Below are positions 26,201 through 34,455 of a stretch of 64,000 nt of DNA, one piece after another. The DNA is from Aporhodopirellula sallentina SM41 (GTDB lineage: Bacteria > Planctomycetota > Planctomycetia > Pirellulales > Pirellulaceae): positions 1 through 64,000 of the forward strand of contig NZ_ANOH01000228.1 of assembly GCF_000346505.1 (NCBI RefSeq), read 5' to 3'. The translations under genes and the position numbers were made by a program. Positions within the stretch are counted from its first letter, which is position 1; each line of letters begins with the position of its first letter. Under the pieces are notes generated by a model. That model was not told the DNA's origin. It did not search any database and saw only the letters and a list, made by a program, of their open reading frames with translations.

Positions 26201-26679
26201 CTCAGTGTTTGACGTTTGGAGTACCCACACAAACATCGGCGTTCTTCATGCAAGCTGGCTTGCAGTCACGAACCATGGCTACATTGATGCCCACAATGAT
26301 CGGAATGGAGCTCTCAACTTTCGACGAACTACGTGAATGGTTTGGCCAGTACAGTTCCGGTGCGTTGGGGGAACTTGAATGGTCAAGTAACGATCACCAG
26401 GCCGAGTGGAAGCGTTTTTCGCAACAATTCAACCATCACGACGTTCGGGTACTTAGCAATATTGTGGTGAAGATGGCTGTGACATGGGACTCCAAAAAGC
26501 CGCCACGAGACAGAGTGAGAGTTCGAGTTAAGCGTGATGTGGGCTCCGAAGCGACAGTTTTTAGCCAAGCGTATCGTCGCCTCGGGTCCACGAAGATTCC
26601 TCCGTCGATAAAGTCCGACGAATTCACTGGTCTAGTAAGGAATGACGGTAGCAAGATTGCGGTTCGCGTTTTTGGGTGA
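23278..26679 (+). CDS. hamB: Hachiman helicase subunit HamB
   Basis: 1133 residues. Superfamily 2 motor in the middle: Walker A ALPTSAGKTRIAE near 313, TPLRALSAQVE near 342, DEGH in IVLDEGHMIG near 411, LSAVF (motif III, with Val for the usual Thr) near 450, and STLAQGVDLN plus NVVGRVGRAF (motifs V and VI) near 640-685. A 300-residue helical N-terminus and a 400-residue C-terminus flank it. With HamA it would scan DNA and trigger the nuclease. Starts inside the end of hamA. Confidence 0.87.
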   Translation: MAEDPNDLARQIETLVQPGFREQLLARGLARGLIWQDGELPSDAPSFAPSLTTDLLDHGFQLLAQSLRLRDVGQFPDVVRRGLSAAAESLESAARREATSSTNRGFYLVMAAGAFHIGGYAARAYSLFSGELETLNLASYERCLVQLMRRDLNGVRDTVFQWMNNRENDDASVQRRLETDDDFGAGDLLAIALTRLFLKAIASFEFALLTGRATYHERAMGFLRDGSKASAESNHVPLWWSFTVARHLLDDLWDNSLHNRLPVGGGSPEWPRLRRKMIDLLASRSVAEVDLWPSQLQAAGRVVDTEDDLVIALPTSAGKTRIAELCILRCLADGLRVVYVTPLRALSAQVEHGLARTFRPLGFSVTSVYGASGIANADIDTLRSAAIVVATPEKLDYAIRQEPDTIDDVGLIVLDEGHMIGLSEREIRYEMLVQRLLRRDDSSQRRLVCLSAVFSPGESFDDFTNWLRDDKPGTAIHSAWRPTRQRPGRLMWNGEVGRLELEVGDEKPFVPRFVQQQTPTVGKRRVLFPRDAGEFLVGATSAFLARGQNVLLYCPQRRYVESTAKAFIESHRQAFFAYDAGARFVDTIADAVRIGTEWLGANHIAVSSLKLGIAVHHGALPRQFLAEIEALLRQGVLRVVICSPTLAQGVDLNFSVLLFKSIYKMGRDPIDAKDFANVVGRVGRAFVDLDGLYVLPLFDQDVRKNSRSQRDFRALISKAKSRLLESGVRLLVGHIIDVLQSRLGGDPQSVREYVLNQESTWEVEAREDEWEKWLDVALNELDTAILGVIDVLDLPTESLADYLDQCLQSSFWQRRLAKEPTELRELHGDVIRGRATWLWSNTNLASRRAFFSAGIGYKAGTEISQYLDDLQSNLAAAESLLGTNEIDTAVNHINFVAKILFGIHPFEPEKQEDNWETLLKHWVKGTALGEFADNTGIHFIQQDVVYRLVWGIETARSHLEFLSESKNDAPGALVAQCLTFGVPTQTSAFFMQAGLQSRTMATLMPTMIGMELSTFDELREWFGQYSSGALGELEWSSNDHQAEWKRFSQQFNHHDVRVLSNIVVKMAVTWDSKKPPRDRVRVRVKRDVGSEATVFSQAYRRLGSTKIPPSIKSDEFTGLVRNDGSKIAVRVFG

Positions 26680-26923
26680 AACAAAGCTTGGCCGTTTGGC
26701 TCGTAGCAGGCTATTTCCCGAAGCCCGACGCAAATTCTTGCTAGCACAGATTATCTCCGCCATGGGCAAGCGTTTGATTACCAGTGAAGAGCCTGTTACC
26801 GAAGATAATTTGGGTTATGAAAACTAGACGAAAGTTTTTAGGTGAACCTCAAGTCTGTGTCGGCAGTCAAGTCCCAGACAGAAAGATCCTAGAATTCAAT
26901 TAGACAACAAAGGTGTGTCAGTA

Positions 26924-28651
26924 ATGGCAAGAACCACTATCTCCCCATCCCAACAATCCATGACCGTTCACGATGACATTCTCGCTTGGTCGTTGGACCA
27001 ACCACATTGGCAACGAGATGCGTTGCGCCGGATTATCGAAAAGGGAGTTTTCGAGAATACGGACATTGATGAATTGACTGCGGCCTGTCGTGAGGCCCAT
27101 GGGTTGAGTGAGGAAGCTGCACCGGAGCTGAATTTTCTGGCAGCTGAGCATATTCCTTCACGTCACCAGGCCGGTCGAAAGATTACATTGAGTTCAATCT
27201 CGGAAGCCGAGAACGTCAACGCATTGGATTCCAGCCAGACGCTGCCTTTTGCTCCAACCGGTCTGACCGTCGTGTTTGGCAACAACGGTTCGGGTAAAAG
27301 TGGCTATGGGCGAATTCTGCGGCGTGCCTGCCGAGCGCGCAGCAAAGGCGAACCAATTTTGCCCAATGTTCTTGGGAATGCAACGACGGCCCCAGCTAGT
27401 GCAGTGATTACGCACGCTGTAGACGATGCCGAGCAATCACCGGGACAGTGGATCGATGGACAACGTTCACCAGACGGCCTTGGATCAATCAGCTTCTTCG
27501 ATTCGGATTGTGCATCGGTACACGTACGCGATAAGAACGACGTTGCTTTCACGCCGTTCGGCATGGAGATCCTTCCCACTCTTGGCGATCTGTGCAAATC
27601 GATTCAAGCAAGAATCGATACTGAAAAGAAGGCTCTCGAAAGCGAAACGCCACCTTTTCTGCGGAACAACTTTGCGACCGGCGAAACAAAGGTAGGCAAG
27701 AAGCTGACCGGCCTAAAGGCTTCAGCGAATCTGGAAGACCTTGACAGTCTGGCGACTCTGAACGATGCGGAATCGAAGCGATTGAAAGAGATTTCCGTTC
27801 AATTAGCTTCCGACCCGCAGAAGGCGGCAAAAGAACTGCGCGTTCAGGCTGGCCGAATTACCACCCTCGAGCGATCACTCGTGACAGCGGAGAAGGCGTT
27901 ATCTAATGAAGCGATAGCAGCCATTAAAACGCTTGCCAAAGATGCGTCCGCAAAAGCAAAAGCGGCTCAAGTCGCTGCAGCAATGGACTTCAATGATGAT
28001 CCGCTGAGTGGTATCGGTGAACCCGTTTGGCGTGAGCTATGGGATGCGGCTCGTCGATTCTCAACGCTCGCAGTTCCAGACGCCGAATTTCCAGTCACCG
28101 ATACTGAGGATGCTGTCTGCGTTTTGTGTCAACAGCCGCTTGCCGATGATGCAAAGGATCGCCTGCAGCGTTTCGAGAAGTTTGTACGTGATGAGAGTGC
28201 CCAGCAATCAACCAAAGCGGCGGCTGCTCTGAAAACTGCCATCAGTGCATTGCAACGGCTGGATCTTCAGGGCGAGGGCCTACGTGAACAAATGAAAGAC
28301 TTAGAGTCGGTTGACGCTGCTGTGGCTCTGTCGGTTCGGAATCAACTTGCAACGATGCTGCGACGATTGCGCGCTGTCAAGCAGGCCTCCGAATCAGGCG
28401 TCTGGTCATTCGATATTCCAGGAACGATAAACGGAATAGGCGACCAACTAGGAACCCTCATCAAGACTCTCGGCTTGCGTGCGGCAGACATCGACAAATC
28501 AGCAGACACAACGGAGCAAAAAAAACTTTCGGACGAACTTGCAGAACTCAAAGCTCGTGAGTGGCTGGCGACCGTTTTGGGCGACGTAAAGGAGCATGTA
28601 TCGCGGCTCGACGACATCAGTAAATTAAAAAAAGCGAATAAAGGAAACTAA
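26924..28651 (+). CDS. PrrC/RloC-like AAA ATPase, N-terminal part (frame broken)
   Basis: 575 residues from ATG 26924, which has AAAGG 10 nt upstream. Walker A is FGNNGSGKSG near 118. Long helical arms follow, with a zinc-hook-like CVLCQQPL near 396. The frame ends at 28651 with KKANKGN. If one A is removed from the A7 run at 28627-28633, the text reads LKKRIKETKTNAITGKSKEL and runs on into the next frame at 28698, making one ATPase of about 880 residues. Related proteins with this layout (PrrC, RloC) are tRNA anticodon nucleases sitting beside restriction systems. The call is by motif; the effector end is not recognisable. Confidence 0.8.
   Translation: MARTTISPSQQSMTVHDDILAWSLDQPHWQRDALRRIIEKGVFENTDIDELTAACREAHGLSEEAAPELNFLAAEHIPSRHQAGRKITLSSISEAENVNALDSSQTLPFAPTGLTVVFGNNGSGKSGYGRILRRACRARSKGEPILPNVLGNATTAPASAVITHAVDDAEQSPGQWIDGQRSPDGLGSISFFDSDCASVHVRDKNDVAFTPFGMEILPTLGDLCKSIQARIDTEKKALESETPPFLRNNFATGETKVGKKLTGLKASANLEDLDSLATLNDAESKRLKEISVQLASDPQKAAKELRVQAGRITTLERSLVTAEKALSNEAIAAIKTLAKDASAKAKAAQVAAAMDFNDDPLSGIGEPVWRELWDAARRFSTLAVPDAEFPVTDTEDAVCVLCQQPLADDAKDRLQRFEKFVRDESAQQSTKAAAALKTAISALQRLDLQGEGLREQMKDLESVDAAVALSVRNQLATMLRRLRAVKQASESGVWSFDIPGTINGIGDQLGTLIKTLGLRAADIDKSADTTEQKKLSDELAELKAREWLATVLGDVKEHVSRLDDISKLKKANKGN
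28627..28633 (+). other. A7 homopolymer at the ATPase frameshift
   Basis: Seven A residues after TT. With six, the two ATPase frames join cleanly; with seven, translation stops 18 bp further on. The possibilities are phase-variable tract, old mutation, sequencing error, or programmed slippage. Confidence 0.7.
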
Positions 28652-28697
28652 AACGAACGCGATCACAGGGAAGAGCAAGGAACTGGCGAAATCCTAT

Positions 28698-29579
28698 GTG
28701 ACTGATCAGCTTCGCAATGCGTTCGCAGATGAAATCAGAAAGATGCAGCAGGGAGTGCGTCGGCTGAATGTGGAACTTGTGGCCGCAGAGGGAAAGCACG
28801 GTCGTACTTTCTATCGTGTGCAGCTAGTCGGGGCCAGCAACGCTCAGATTGGAACCATCGTTTCGGAAGGTGAGCATCGTTGCATTGCTCTGGCTGGATT
28901 TCTGTCAGAGCTGGCAACTGAACCGACCAAGTCCACAGTCGTATTTGACGATCCGGTAACGTCGCTGGACCATCATTGGCGTGGCTGTTTTGCACACCGG
29001 CTAGTGGAAGAATCGGCTGACCGGCAGGTGATCGTTTTTACCCACGACCTCGTGTTTCTCCATGATTTGCTCGACGGTGCAAGTGAACGCAGCCTGCCCG
29101 TTCAGATTCAGCAACTAGAGGCGCGTCGGGCAACTGCTGGGATAGTTGATGAAGGATTGCCTTGGGACGCGAGAAGCGTAGCATCACGTTTAGATACGCT
29201 TGAAAAAGATATTCGGACCGCTCGCACGCTCTACGAAAATCACGAAGACGAGCCGTACAAAGCGAAGATAGAAGGCGTTTATGGCCGACTGAGGGCAACA
29301 ATCGAAAAAGTTGTTGAAGAACAGATTTTTTGTCGAGTGGTTGTTCGGCACCGTGACTACATCAATTTGAAAGAACTACCGAAAACCGTCGCTGTCACAA
29401 GCGACCACTGCACGCGAATTAAGAACCTGTTCAGCAAGTGCTGTGATATTACTGACGCTCACCATCGATCACCGTCGCGTGGTTTCAGTGTCCCAGCACC
29501 CGCTGATGTTCTGAATGACGTTGCTGAACTCAAGAGTATCGTCGATGCCGTAAAACTTGAGCAAAAGAATCTTTGCTAG
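28698..29579 (+). CDS. PrrC/RloC-like AAA ATPase, C-terminal part
   Basis: The second half of the split ATPase, up to 293 residues by its own GTG but really the continuation of the first. ABC-type signature SEGEHRCIALAGFL near 57, Walker B with VVFDDPVTSLDHH near 81, and the H-loop FTHDLVFLHDL near 113: these complete the nucleotide-binding site begun by the first half. The last 150 residues (ARTLYENHEDE onward) are likely the effector end, with basic and histidine-rich stretches (RHRDYINLKEL, DAHHRSPSRGF), but I see no named nuclease motif. On its own it lacks a Walker A and should not hydrolyse ATP. Confidence 0.78.
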   Translation: MTDQLRNAFADEIRKMQQGVRRLNVELVAAEGKHGRTFYRVQLVGASNAQIGTIVSEGEHRCIALAGFLSELATEPTKSTVVFDDPVTSLDHHWRGCFAHRLVEESADRQVIVFTHDLVFLHDLLDGASERSLPVQIQQLEARRATAGIVDEGLPWDARSVASRLDTLEKDIRTARTLYENHEDEPYKAKIEGVYGRLRATIEKVVEEQIFCRVVVRHRDYINLKELPKTVAVTSDHCTRIKNLFSKCCDITDAHHRSPSRGFSVPAPADVLNDVAELKSIVDAVKLEQKNLC

Positions 29580-29640
29580 GACGCAGCATCGTCGTCGCTA
29601 GTGCTAATCATGGTTCAGTTTTTGCGAAGTTGAACTGTTT

Positions 29641-30639
29641 TCAGATGAGTATCCGTTCAACCTCATCCAGTGTCACTGCATCGCTGCTTCGATTGTATAG
29701 ATTCGTTGTTTTGGACGATGCGTGGGCGGCCATTTGCTGTGCCTTTTCTAGCGTGCCACCGGCCATCATGTAAGCGGTGATGCCTGAGGCGCGGCATGAA
29801 TGATTATTAAATTGGTCGCCCAGACCGGCTTTTCGAGCACGGCGTTTAATCATCCAGCGGGAGTACTCGGCGGCCATGCGGTTTTCGGATAGGTTTCGCT
29901 TGCGATCAAGCGAGCGGAACAGGGGAGTGCCGTTTTGGCCCCATAGGTTTGCACCGTCCAAATAAGCGATCATGGCCTCTTCGGCGTGATGGTTTAGGGG
30001 AAGTGTGTGCTCTCTTCCTCCTTTTTCTTTGAGGCGAACCCAGTAACGGCGACCGTTCTGGTAAACGTCTTCGACGTTCATCGCTACCGCAGCTCCGATG
30101 CGGGCGAATGTGAACAGCATCAGCGAAATCAGAGCCTTGTCGCGAAGGCCACCGACCGTGTCGGTAGAGATCGAGTCAAGAAGAAGCCTCGCATCGATAG
30201 GTTGAAGAGCGGGTGTCTTTCCTTTGACGATGGTGAGCTTTGGCCCTTTGACCGACAGCGATGGATTGTGCCGCATCAATCCGCCGGTCACAAAGTAGTC
30301 GAACATCATGCGAATCGCTGCGAGGTTCTGTTTGACCGATGCCTTGCTGTACCCATCCTGCATTTCCTCGATATAGAAGGCGATCATGGTCGGTTCAATA
30401 TCAGCCAGCCGTGTAATACCACGACCTTCCATCCAACTGCAAAACCGATCGATGGCACGGAGGTATGCCCGCCGCGTATTCTTGTTGCGAACTGAGGCGG
30501 CAAAGAACTCGACATATCTTCGTTTTGTGTCGTCGCCTGCATTCTCAATCAGTGCCGGCACGGTCGCCGCTTCGGTGATCGAGTGCGTCACTTGACGCGA
30601 AGTGAATCCGATGTCTTGATCGCTCTTGGGGAATTCCAT
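29641..30639 (-). CDS. Tyrosine recombinase/integrase
   Basis: 332 residues. A SAM-like N-terminal DNA-binding domain (RRAYLRAIDRFCSWM) precedes the catalytic domain. The catalytic residues are present: Arg180 in FTFARIG, Lys206 in RLKEKGG, His280 and Arg283 in NHSCRASG, His306 in MAAHASS, and nucleophile Tyr315 in TTNLYNR. Sequence is clearly phage-integrase type. It would integrate and excise the island, with crossover likely in the anticodon loop of the tRNA-Leu at 42412. It lies 12 kb from the att site, which is unusual, so a second integrase may exist beyond the left edge. Confidence 0.92.
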   Translation of the reverse strand: MEFPKSDQDIGFTSRQVTHSITEAATVPALIENAGDDTKRRYVEFFAASVRNKNTRRAYLRAIDRFCSWMEGRGITRLADIEPTMIAFYIEEMQDGYSKASVKQNLAAIRMMFDYFVTGGLMRHNPSLSVKGPKLTIVKGKTPALQPIDARLLLDSISTDTVGGLRDKALISLMLFTFARIGAAVAMNVEDVYQNGRRYWVRLKEKGGREHTLPLNHHAEEAMIAYLDGANLWGQNGTPLFRSLDRKRNLSENRMAAEYSRWMIKRRARKAGLGDQFNNHSCRASGITAYMMAGGTLEKAQQMAAHASSKTTNLYNRSSDAVTLDEVERILI

Positions 30640-30760
30640 TTCTTTGAGGGGAAGTGATTTTCTAAATGCATCTGATAACGTCCTTTATCCCAGATAGTCT
30701 TAGTCTGCCAAATTAGCTAGGCGAAAGCTATTGACAAGAAGGGAAATTGAAGTCCACTTT

Positions 30761-31123
30761 TCACGGTTCGTCAATTCCAGCTTCCTTTCTAAGATCGTCT
30801 CCAACCTTTCTTAACTGCCCCACAGCCCACCAGACGCTCACCGAAAAACTTATAAAAGCAATAAAGGTAAATATCATGTTATAAGGCTCTGACTGCGGAA
30901 AAAAAGTTTCTTCGTATTTCACCAGGGCATAAGCACAGGCAATGCCGATTGGAAAGCCAGTGATTCTGCCAAGGCGATAGAAAAAGCTGAGCCTTGTCAT
31001 ATAAGCAGCATTATCTTCTTCGATCAGTTGTAGCAACTGATCGAATTCCCGTGCATCGCTGAATTCGGAACGCCAGCGTTCAAGAATTGCGTCTGCTTCT
31101 TCATCGGAAAGATCGTCAATCAT
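30761..31123 (-). CDS. Small membrane protein
   Basis: 120 residues from ATG 31123, which overlaps the upstream stop in ATGATTGA (translational coupling); the frame is open to 31192. The N-terminal half is an acidic helix (DDLSDEEADAILERW), then two hydrophobic helices: FPIGIACAYALV and NMIFTFIAFISFSVSVWW. No family recognised. It may tether the upstream gene product's activity to the membrane, but this is a guess from the coupling. Confidence 0.62.
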   Translation of the reverse strand: MIDDLSDEEADAILERWRSEFSDAREFDQLLQLIEEDNAAYMTRLSFFYRLGRITGFPIGIACAYALVKYEETFFPQSEPYNMIFTFIAFISFSVSVWWAVGQLRKVGDDLRKEAGIDEP

Positions 31124-31505
31124 CCCTGTTTCGAGCCTCAATATACGAACTTGCAATTCGCTCGATAGTGTCGTCATCAAGCGATGGGTCATCTCTTTTG
31201 AGCAGGTTGCATAACCAAGTCATCCTTGTCGGGTACAACTCGTGTACTTCAACACGAAGTGCAATGGCAAAACGTAGGTAGGCGTGCTTTTTGTGATTTG
31301 TCGTGGCCTTTACGTGCTTCCTGCTGAGCCCAAGCCATTCGGAGAGCTCTTTGATCCCGGACGGCGTAACTTGATCTCGTCGGTTCTTTGCCAACTGAGT
31401 ATCGATAACCTTGATCAATTTGTTTCGACCAATTCGCGAGATTATGTCTGAACTCGCTTTCTCCTTGATGAGAGCCTCAACTCGTCGGAACGTCTCCGGG
31501 TCCAT
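31116..31505 (-). CDS. Hypothetical helix-turn-helix-like protein
   Basis: 129 residues, basic. The middle (GIKELSEWLGLSRKHVKATT) reads like a helix-turn-helix, supporting a DNA-binding role. The end overlaps the start of the membrane-protein gene. A paired palindromic site (31563-31610) lies about 60-100 bp upstream and could be its own operator. Family not recognised. Confidence 0.6.
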   Translation of the reverse strand: MDPETFRRVEALIKEKASSDIISRIGRNKLIKVIDTQLAKNRRDQVTPSGIKELSEWLGLSRKHVKATTNHKKHAYLRFAIALRVEVHELYPTRMTWLCNLLKRDDPSLDDDTIERIASSYIEARNRDD

Positions 31506-31893
31506 CGCGACAACTTCTCCAAACAGCGAAGATTCAAACAGAAAAATGCTAAAGGTCTGAGCGGGTCGTTTTTCGACTCACTTCACCAACCACGAGTCGT
31601 TTTCCGACCCAAAAACTCGAAAACAATTCTTGCGTCGCATTTAACCATCGTCAACTGAAGACGAGAGGGCTTTAATTCGAGCAGTTCGGCGGTGAAGACA
31701 TCGTTAGCTGCCAGCAATTCTGCGTCACATTCTGACCGAGCGTGAGAGGACGTTAACCAAAAAGCCAGTCACTGCACACGGCAGCGCTGATCGAATCGCT
31801 GAATTACTAGTCTTACGAAACCAAGCGAAACACTTACTTCGAATATTCACAATACCCTGAGGAGAGTCGCCACTGAAAGCATGCACGGTCGAC
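31506..31893. other. 388-bp gap with a candidate operator and an imperfect direct repeat
   Basis: No gene seen. It holds the paired palindromes at 31563-31610 and, further on, two similar stretches (TTCTTGCGTCGCATTTAACC at 31623 and TTCTGCGTCACATTCTGACC at 31719) that look like a diverged direct repeat. Probably the divergent control region for the minus-strand pair and the TPR gene. Confidence 0.45.
31563..31610. promoter_or_regulatory. Paired palindromic operator candidate
   Basis: GGGTCG-TTTTT-CGACTC (31563-31579) and GAGTCG-TTTTC-CGACCC (31594-31610) are each palindromic and are also inverted copies of each other around a 14-nt spacer. Spacing and symmetry suit a dimeric regulator, perhaps the HTH-like product of the adjacent minus-strand gene. 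Confidence 0.5.
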
Positions 31894-32217
31894 TTGATTC
31901 GCCTAAGCAATCCACTTCCTGCCGGTTCCGGTCCAGACGAGGATCGACGTTCGCAAGCGTATGCTTTGGCGAGTCGAGCGATGCTACATCATAACGCAGG
32001 ACGGTGTCAGAAGTCGTTGGATGATTACAACGAGGCTATTCGTCTCGATCCTTCGCTCGTGATGGCGTACAACGGTCGAGGGCATCTCTTCGAACGCCTG
32101 GGTGAAGATGCGAAAGCACTTGCTGACTTCGAAAAGGCTCTTGATCTCACCAATGTCGATTCTCATTCATCGACGTCACCGCTTAATGAAATAGCTGAGC
32201 CGAACTCGTTCGACTAG
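31894..32217 (+). CDS. Small TPR-repeat protein
   Basis: 107 residues with two tetratricopeptide repeats: AMLHHNAGRCQKSLDDYNEA then RLDPSLVMAYNGRGHLFERL, followed by DAKALADFEKAL. TPRs mediate protein-protein contacts. The start is uncertain: the frame opens with TTG at 31894 and no better start lies before the repeats, with little ribosome-binding signal. It precedes the membrane-protein/vWA cluster in the same direction. Confidence 0.62.
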   Translation: MIRLSNPLPAGSGPDEDRRSQAYALASRAMLHHNAGRCQKSLDDYNEAIRLDPSLVMAYNGRGHLFERLGEDAKALADFEKALDLTNVDSHSSTSPLNEIAEPNSFD

Positions 32218-32361
32218 CCGTTTCTCCCCCCGAAGTTTGCCTCACTGAGCGTTCTGTTCGCTCATCTCTTTAACCCCGCAGATCATTGTTCTTCTCTTTG
32301 CCGTCAAAAGTTTCCGGTCAAGAGCCTGGCCACCGGTCTGCACTTTACAAAGGAAAGCCGA

Positions 32362-33000
32362 ATGTCGACTACTCGAGTGCTGGAGCCGCCGAGCTCCGAA
32401 CGAAATGGCCGGATCCGTTCGCGGGAACAGCCAATCAAGAGGCAAGTGAAACCGATCAATTGGGGTCGGGTCTATGCCACAGTTAAGTATTGGATAGTGT
32501 CCTTGGTCACGAAAATCGGCCTGGGCATTATCTACATCTCTGCGATCCGCGAGGGTCTTGCCTACATGGTCCCGTTTCTTGGTCAGCGTTTAAGCAAGCT
32601 GCCGGGGTTGTCATTCTTAAATGACTTCGAAGCCACCTACAAGCTTGATCTAGCGATCGTGCTTTCACTGTTTTTACTGGTATTTGTCTGGTGGCTTTGG
32701 GAGAAACTGCTCCTCCTTTGGCTCTACGACGATGACGCAGTGTTTGCGGGCAAGAGCGTTCGAATGCGTGAGCGACGGGCCTGGACTTTTCGCATTCTGG
32801 CACTCGTGATCCTGGGTGCTGATGCGGCATTGTTCTATATCGCGATGTGCATCTCGGGTTGGGGGGACTCAATGTTCTCGTTGCCCGCACTTTTAGCGAC
32901 GGCCGCCTACGTTGGCGTGCTGATCGCGGTTTCTATCCTTTGCATCGATTTAAAGATGCAAGTCAAGCTAGCGAAGGAGCTTTACTCTGATGATGTCTAG
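32362..33000 (+). CDS. Four-helix membrane protein
   Basis: 212 residues. A basic N-terminus (about 35 residues) then four predicted membrane helices: WIVSLVTKIGLGIIYISAI, LDLAIVLSLFLLVFVWWLW, ILALVILGADAALFYIAMC, and LLATAAYVGVLIAVSILC. No family recognised. A hairpin GAGCG/CGCTC with ATCTCTTTAACCCC lies upstream (about 32250-32277). Its end overlaps the vWA lipoprotein gene by 11 bp, so they form a pair. Probably inner-membrane; function unknown. Confidence 0.68.
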   Translation: MSTTRVLEPPSSERNGRIRSREQPIKRQVKPINWGRVYATVKYWIVSLVTKIGLGIIYISAIREGLAYMVPFLGQRLSKLPGLSFLNDFEATYKLDLAIVLSLFLLVFVWWLWEKLLLLWLYDDDAVFAGKSVRMRERRAWTFRILALVILGADAALFYIAMCISGWGDSMFSLPALLATAAYVGVLIAVSILCIDLKMQVKLAKELYSDDV

Positions 33001-33685
33001 AACTTTCATGAAGCACACAATTGCGGTCGTGCTTTTCTTTGGTCTGTTTACGGGATGCGAGGCCCGTCGACAGACGGAACAAACAACATTTGAAGCCCCC
33101 GAGGCGGAATATGTTTTGGCGATTGCTGTCGATTTCAGCGGTTCCTTCATCGACAAGATGGCGAACGATGGTGAGGCATATCGCTTTACCATGGATGTCA
33201 TCGACCGGTATATGCGTGAGCGTCCAAGCGACGAAGGTCGTTTGGTCATCACACAATTGTCGGCGACGGATGACCCGCTTCTGTGGGAAGGGCCTCCAAT
33301 GCAACTGCGAAAAGATTTCGCGTCGGCGGATGACTTTAGAAACTTTGTCCTGGCTCGCAATGATCCTAATGGCAGTCGGATCTTCGAAGGGTTGTCGAGT
33401 ACGCTTTCGTACCTCGACGGCCACCGCGCTATTCGTAACGGTGCAAAGCCAGCCTTGTTCGTTCTTTCGGACATGGCTGATACCAGCGACGACGCGGACG
33501 AACAAGAGGCGGAGATTAGTCTCAAGTTCAAGGAGTTTGGCCAGAGTGGTGGCACGGTGGGAATGTACTACGTGCATCAACAGCTCTTGCCACGCTGGCA
33601 GCAAACGCTCGCCAAGAGCGGAATGCGAGACTACGTCGTCGAGTGTGACATCGTCACACGCCCGACGTTGCCCGAGTTTCAATGA
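32990..33685 (+). CDS. vWA-domain lipoprotein
   Basis: 231 residues. Signal peptide with lipobox: VVLFFGLFTGCE, Cys near 23, so exported and lipid-anchored. A von Willebrand A fold follows with a metal-site motif IAVDFSGSF (DxSxS), then GSRIFEGLSS and LFVLSDMADTS strands. vWA domains bind partners through a metal ion; the lipid anchor puts it at the membrane surface. Overlaps the membrane-protein gene upstream by 11 bp. ATG 33008 is an equally good start. With the ATPase and coiled-coil genes downstream it could belong to an envelope-spanning machine (inference). Confidence 0.75.
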   Translation: MMSRTFMKHTIAVVLFFGLFTGCEARRQTEQTTFEAPEAEYVLAIAVDFSGSFIDKMANDGEAYRFTMDVIDRYMRERPSDEGRLVITQLSATDDPLLWEGPPMQLRKDFASADDFRNFVLARNDPNGSRIFEGLSSTLSYLDGHRAIRNGAKPALFVLSDMADTSDDADEQEAEISLKFKEFGQSGGTVGMYYVHQQLLPRWQQTLAKSGMRDYVVECDIVTRPTLPEFQ

Positions 33686-33915
33686 GTCGCCCATTGTGAC
33701 CCTGGTGACATAACGACATGGCTGGAAATGGAATGCCAGCCTTCTTTCATACGCATAGTTGGCCCGGTGCTGCCTGGTGCTGAAGACTTCCGCTACGTGA
33801 GCTCGATCAATGCTCAAACAAGCGTCTCCGTTTCATGCAGTGACGATCCTGTTGACTCATAGCCGCAGCTTTTCTTCATTCTTTCCAATGCAATTTAGCC
33901 AAACAAAGTGGTGCC

Positions 33916-34455
33916 ATGCTTCCTGCAAAACCAATTCGACGATTTGTATACTTGCTGTGGCTCGGAACTGCAGTTGCTTTCATCTTCTCTACACTCCTTA
34001 TATTGTTCCGCGAGTACCTCTTAGCCAACGATCCTAAACTCGCACGGATGGCCATCGAACTAACCAATCGATTCCTTCCGGGGGCATTCGATCCCATGTT
34101 TACGATTGATTTTGCGACTCTCGTCTCAGCGCTCCTATCGATCAGTACCGTTCCGTCATTGCATGGGTACTTTGCCGTTTTCTTTTTCGGCGAGCCACTT
34201 CCTTGGTACATCGCACTGTTTTTTGACGATCAGTCTGAAAAGCACCTCACGCCTGATAAAGCACGAAGATTGGCGATGGGACAAGCTTGTGCAACGACCG
34301 GAATGATTCTCTATTTAGATTCACATTATTCATTCCTAGCCGCTCGTTCACTCGGGCTATCTTTGTCGACTGCATTTTTAGTCGTGCCGGCAACGGCAGT
34401 CGTAATTGTCCTAGTTGGGTATATCTCATTTCTCCTTGATCGAGCGAGCAAATGA
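33916..34455 (+). CDS. Membrane protein
   Basis: 179 residues. Hydrophobic helices: YLLWLGTAVAFIFSTLLIL near the N-terminus, GYFAVFFFGEPLPWYIALFF in the middle, and STAFLVVPATAVVIVLVGY near the end. No family recognised. Its stop overlaps the next ATG (ATGA), so it is translated together with the coiled-coil protein and probably with the ATPase. Confidence 0.66.
   Translation: MLPAKPIRRFVYLLWLGTAVAFIFSTLLILFREYLLANDPKLARMAIELTNRFLPGAFDPMFTIDFATLVSALLSISTVPSLHGYFAVFFFGEPLPWYIALFFDDQSEKHLTPDKARRLAMGQACATTGMILYLDSHYSFLAARSLGLSLSTAFLVVPATAVVIVLVGYISFLLDRASK

Noticed and set aside
28615-28698. Programmed -1 frameshift at A-AAA-AAA
   Set aside because: A -1 slip leads to a TAA after AGC GAA. The continuation needs the +1 frame, so a plain extra A is simpler, although slippage by -2 or transcriptional slippage is not excluded.
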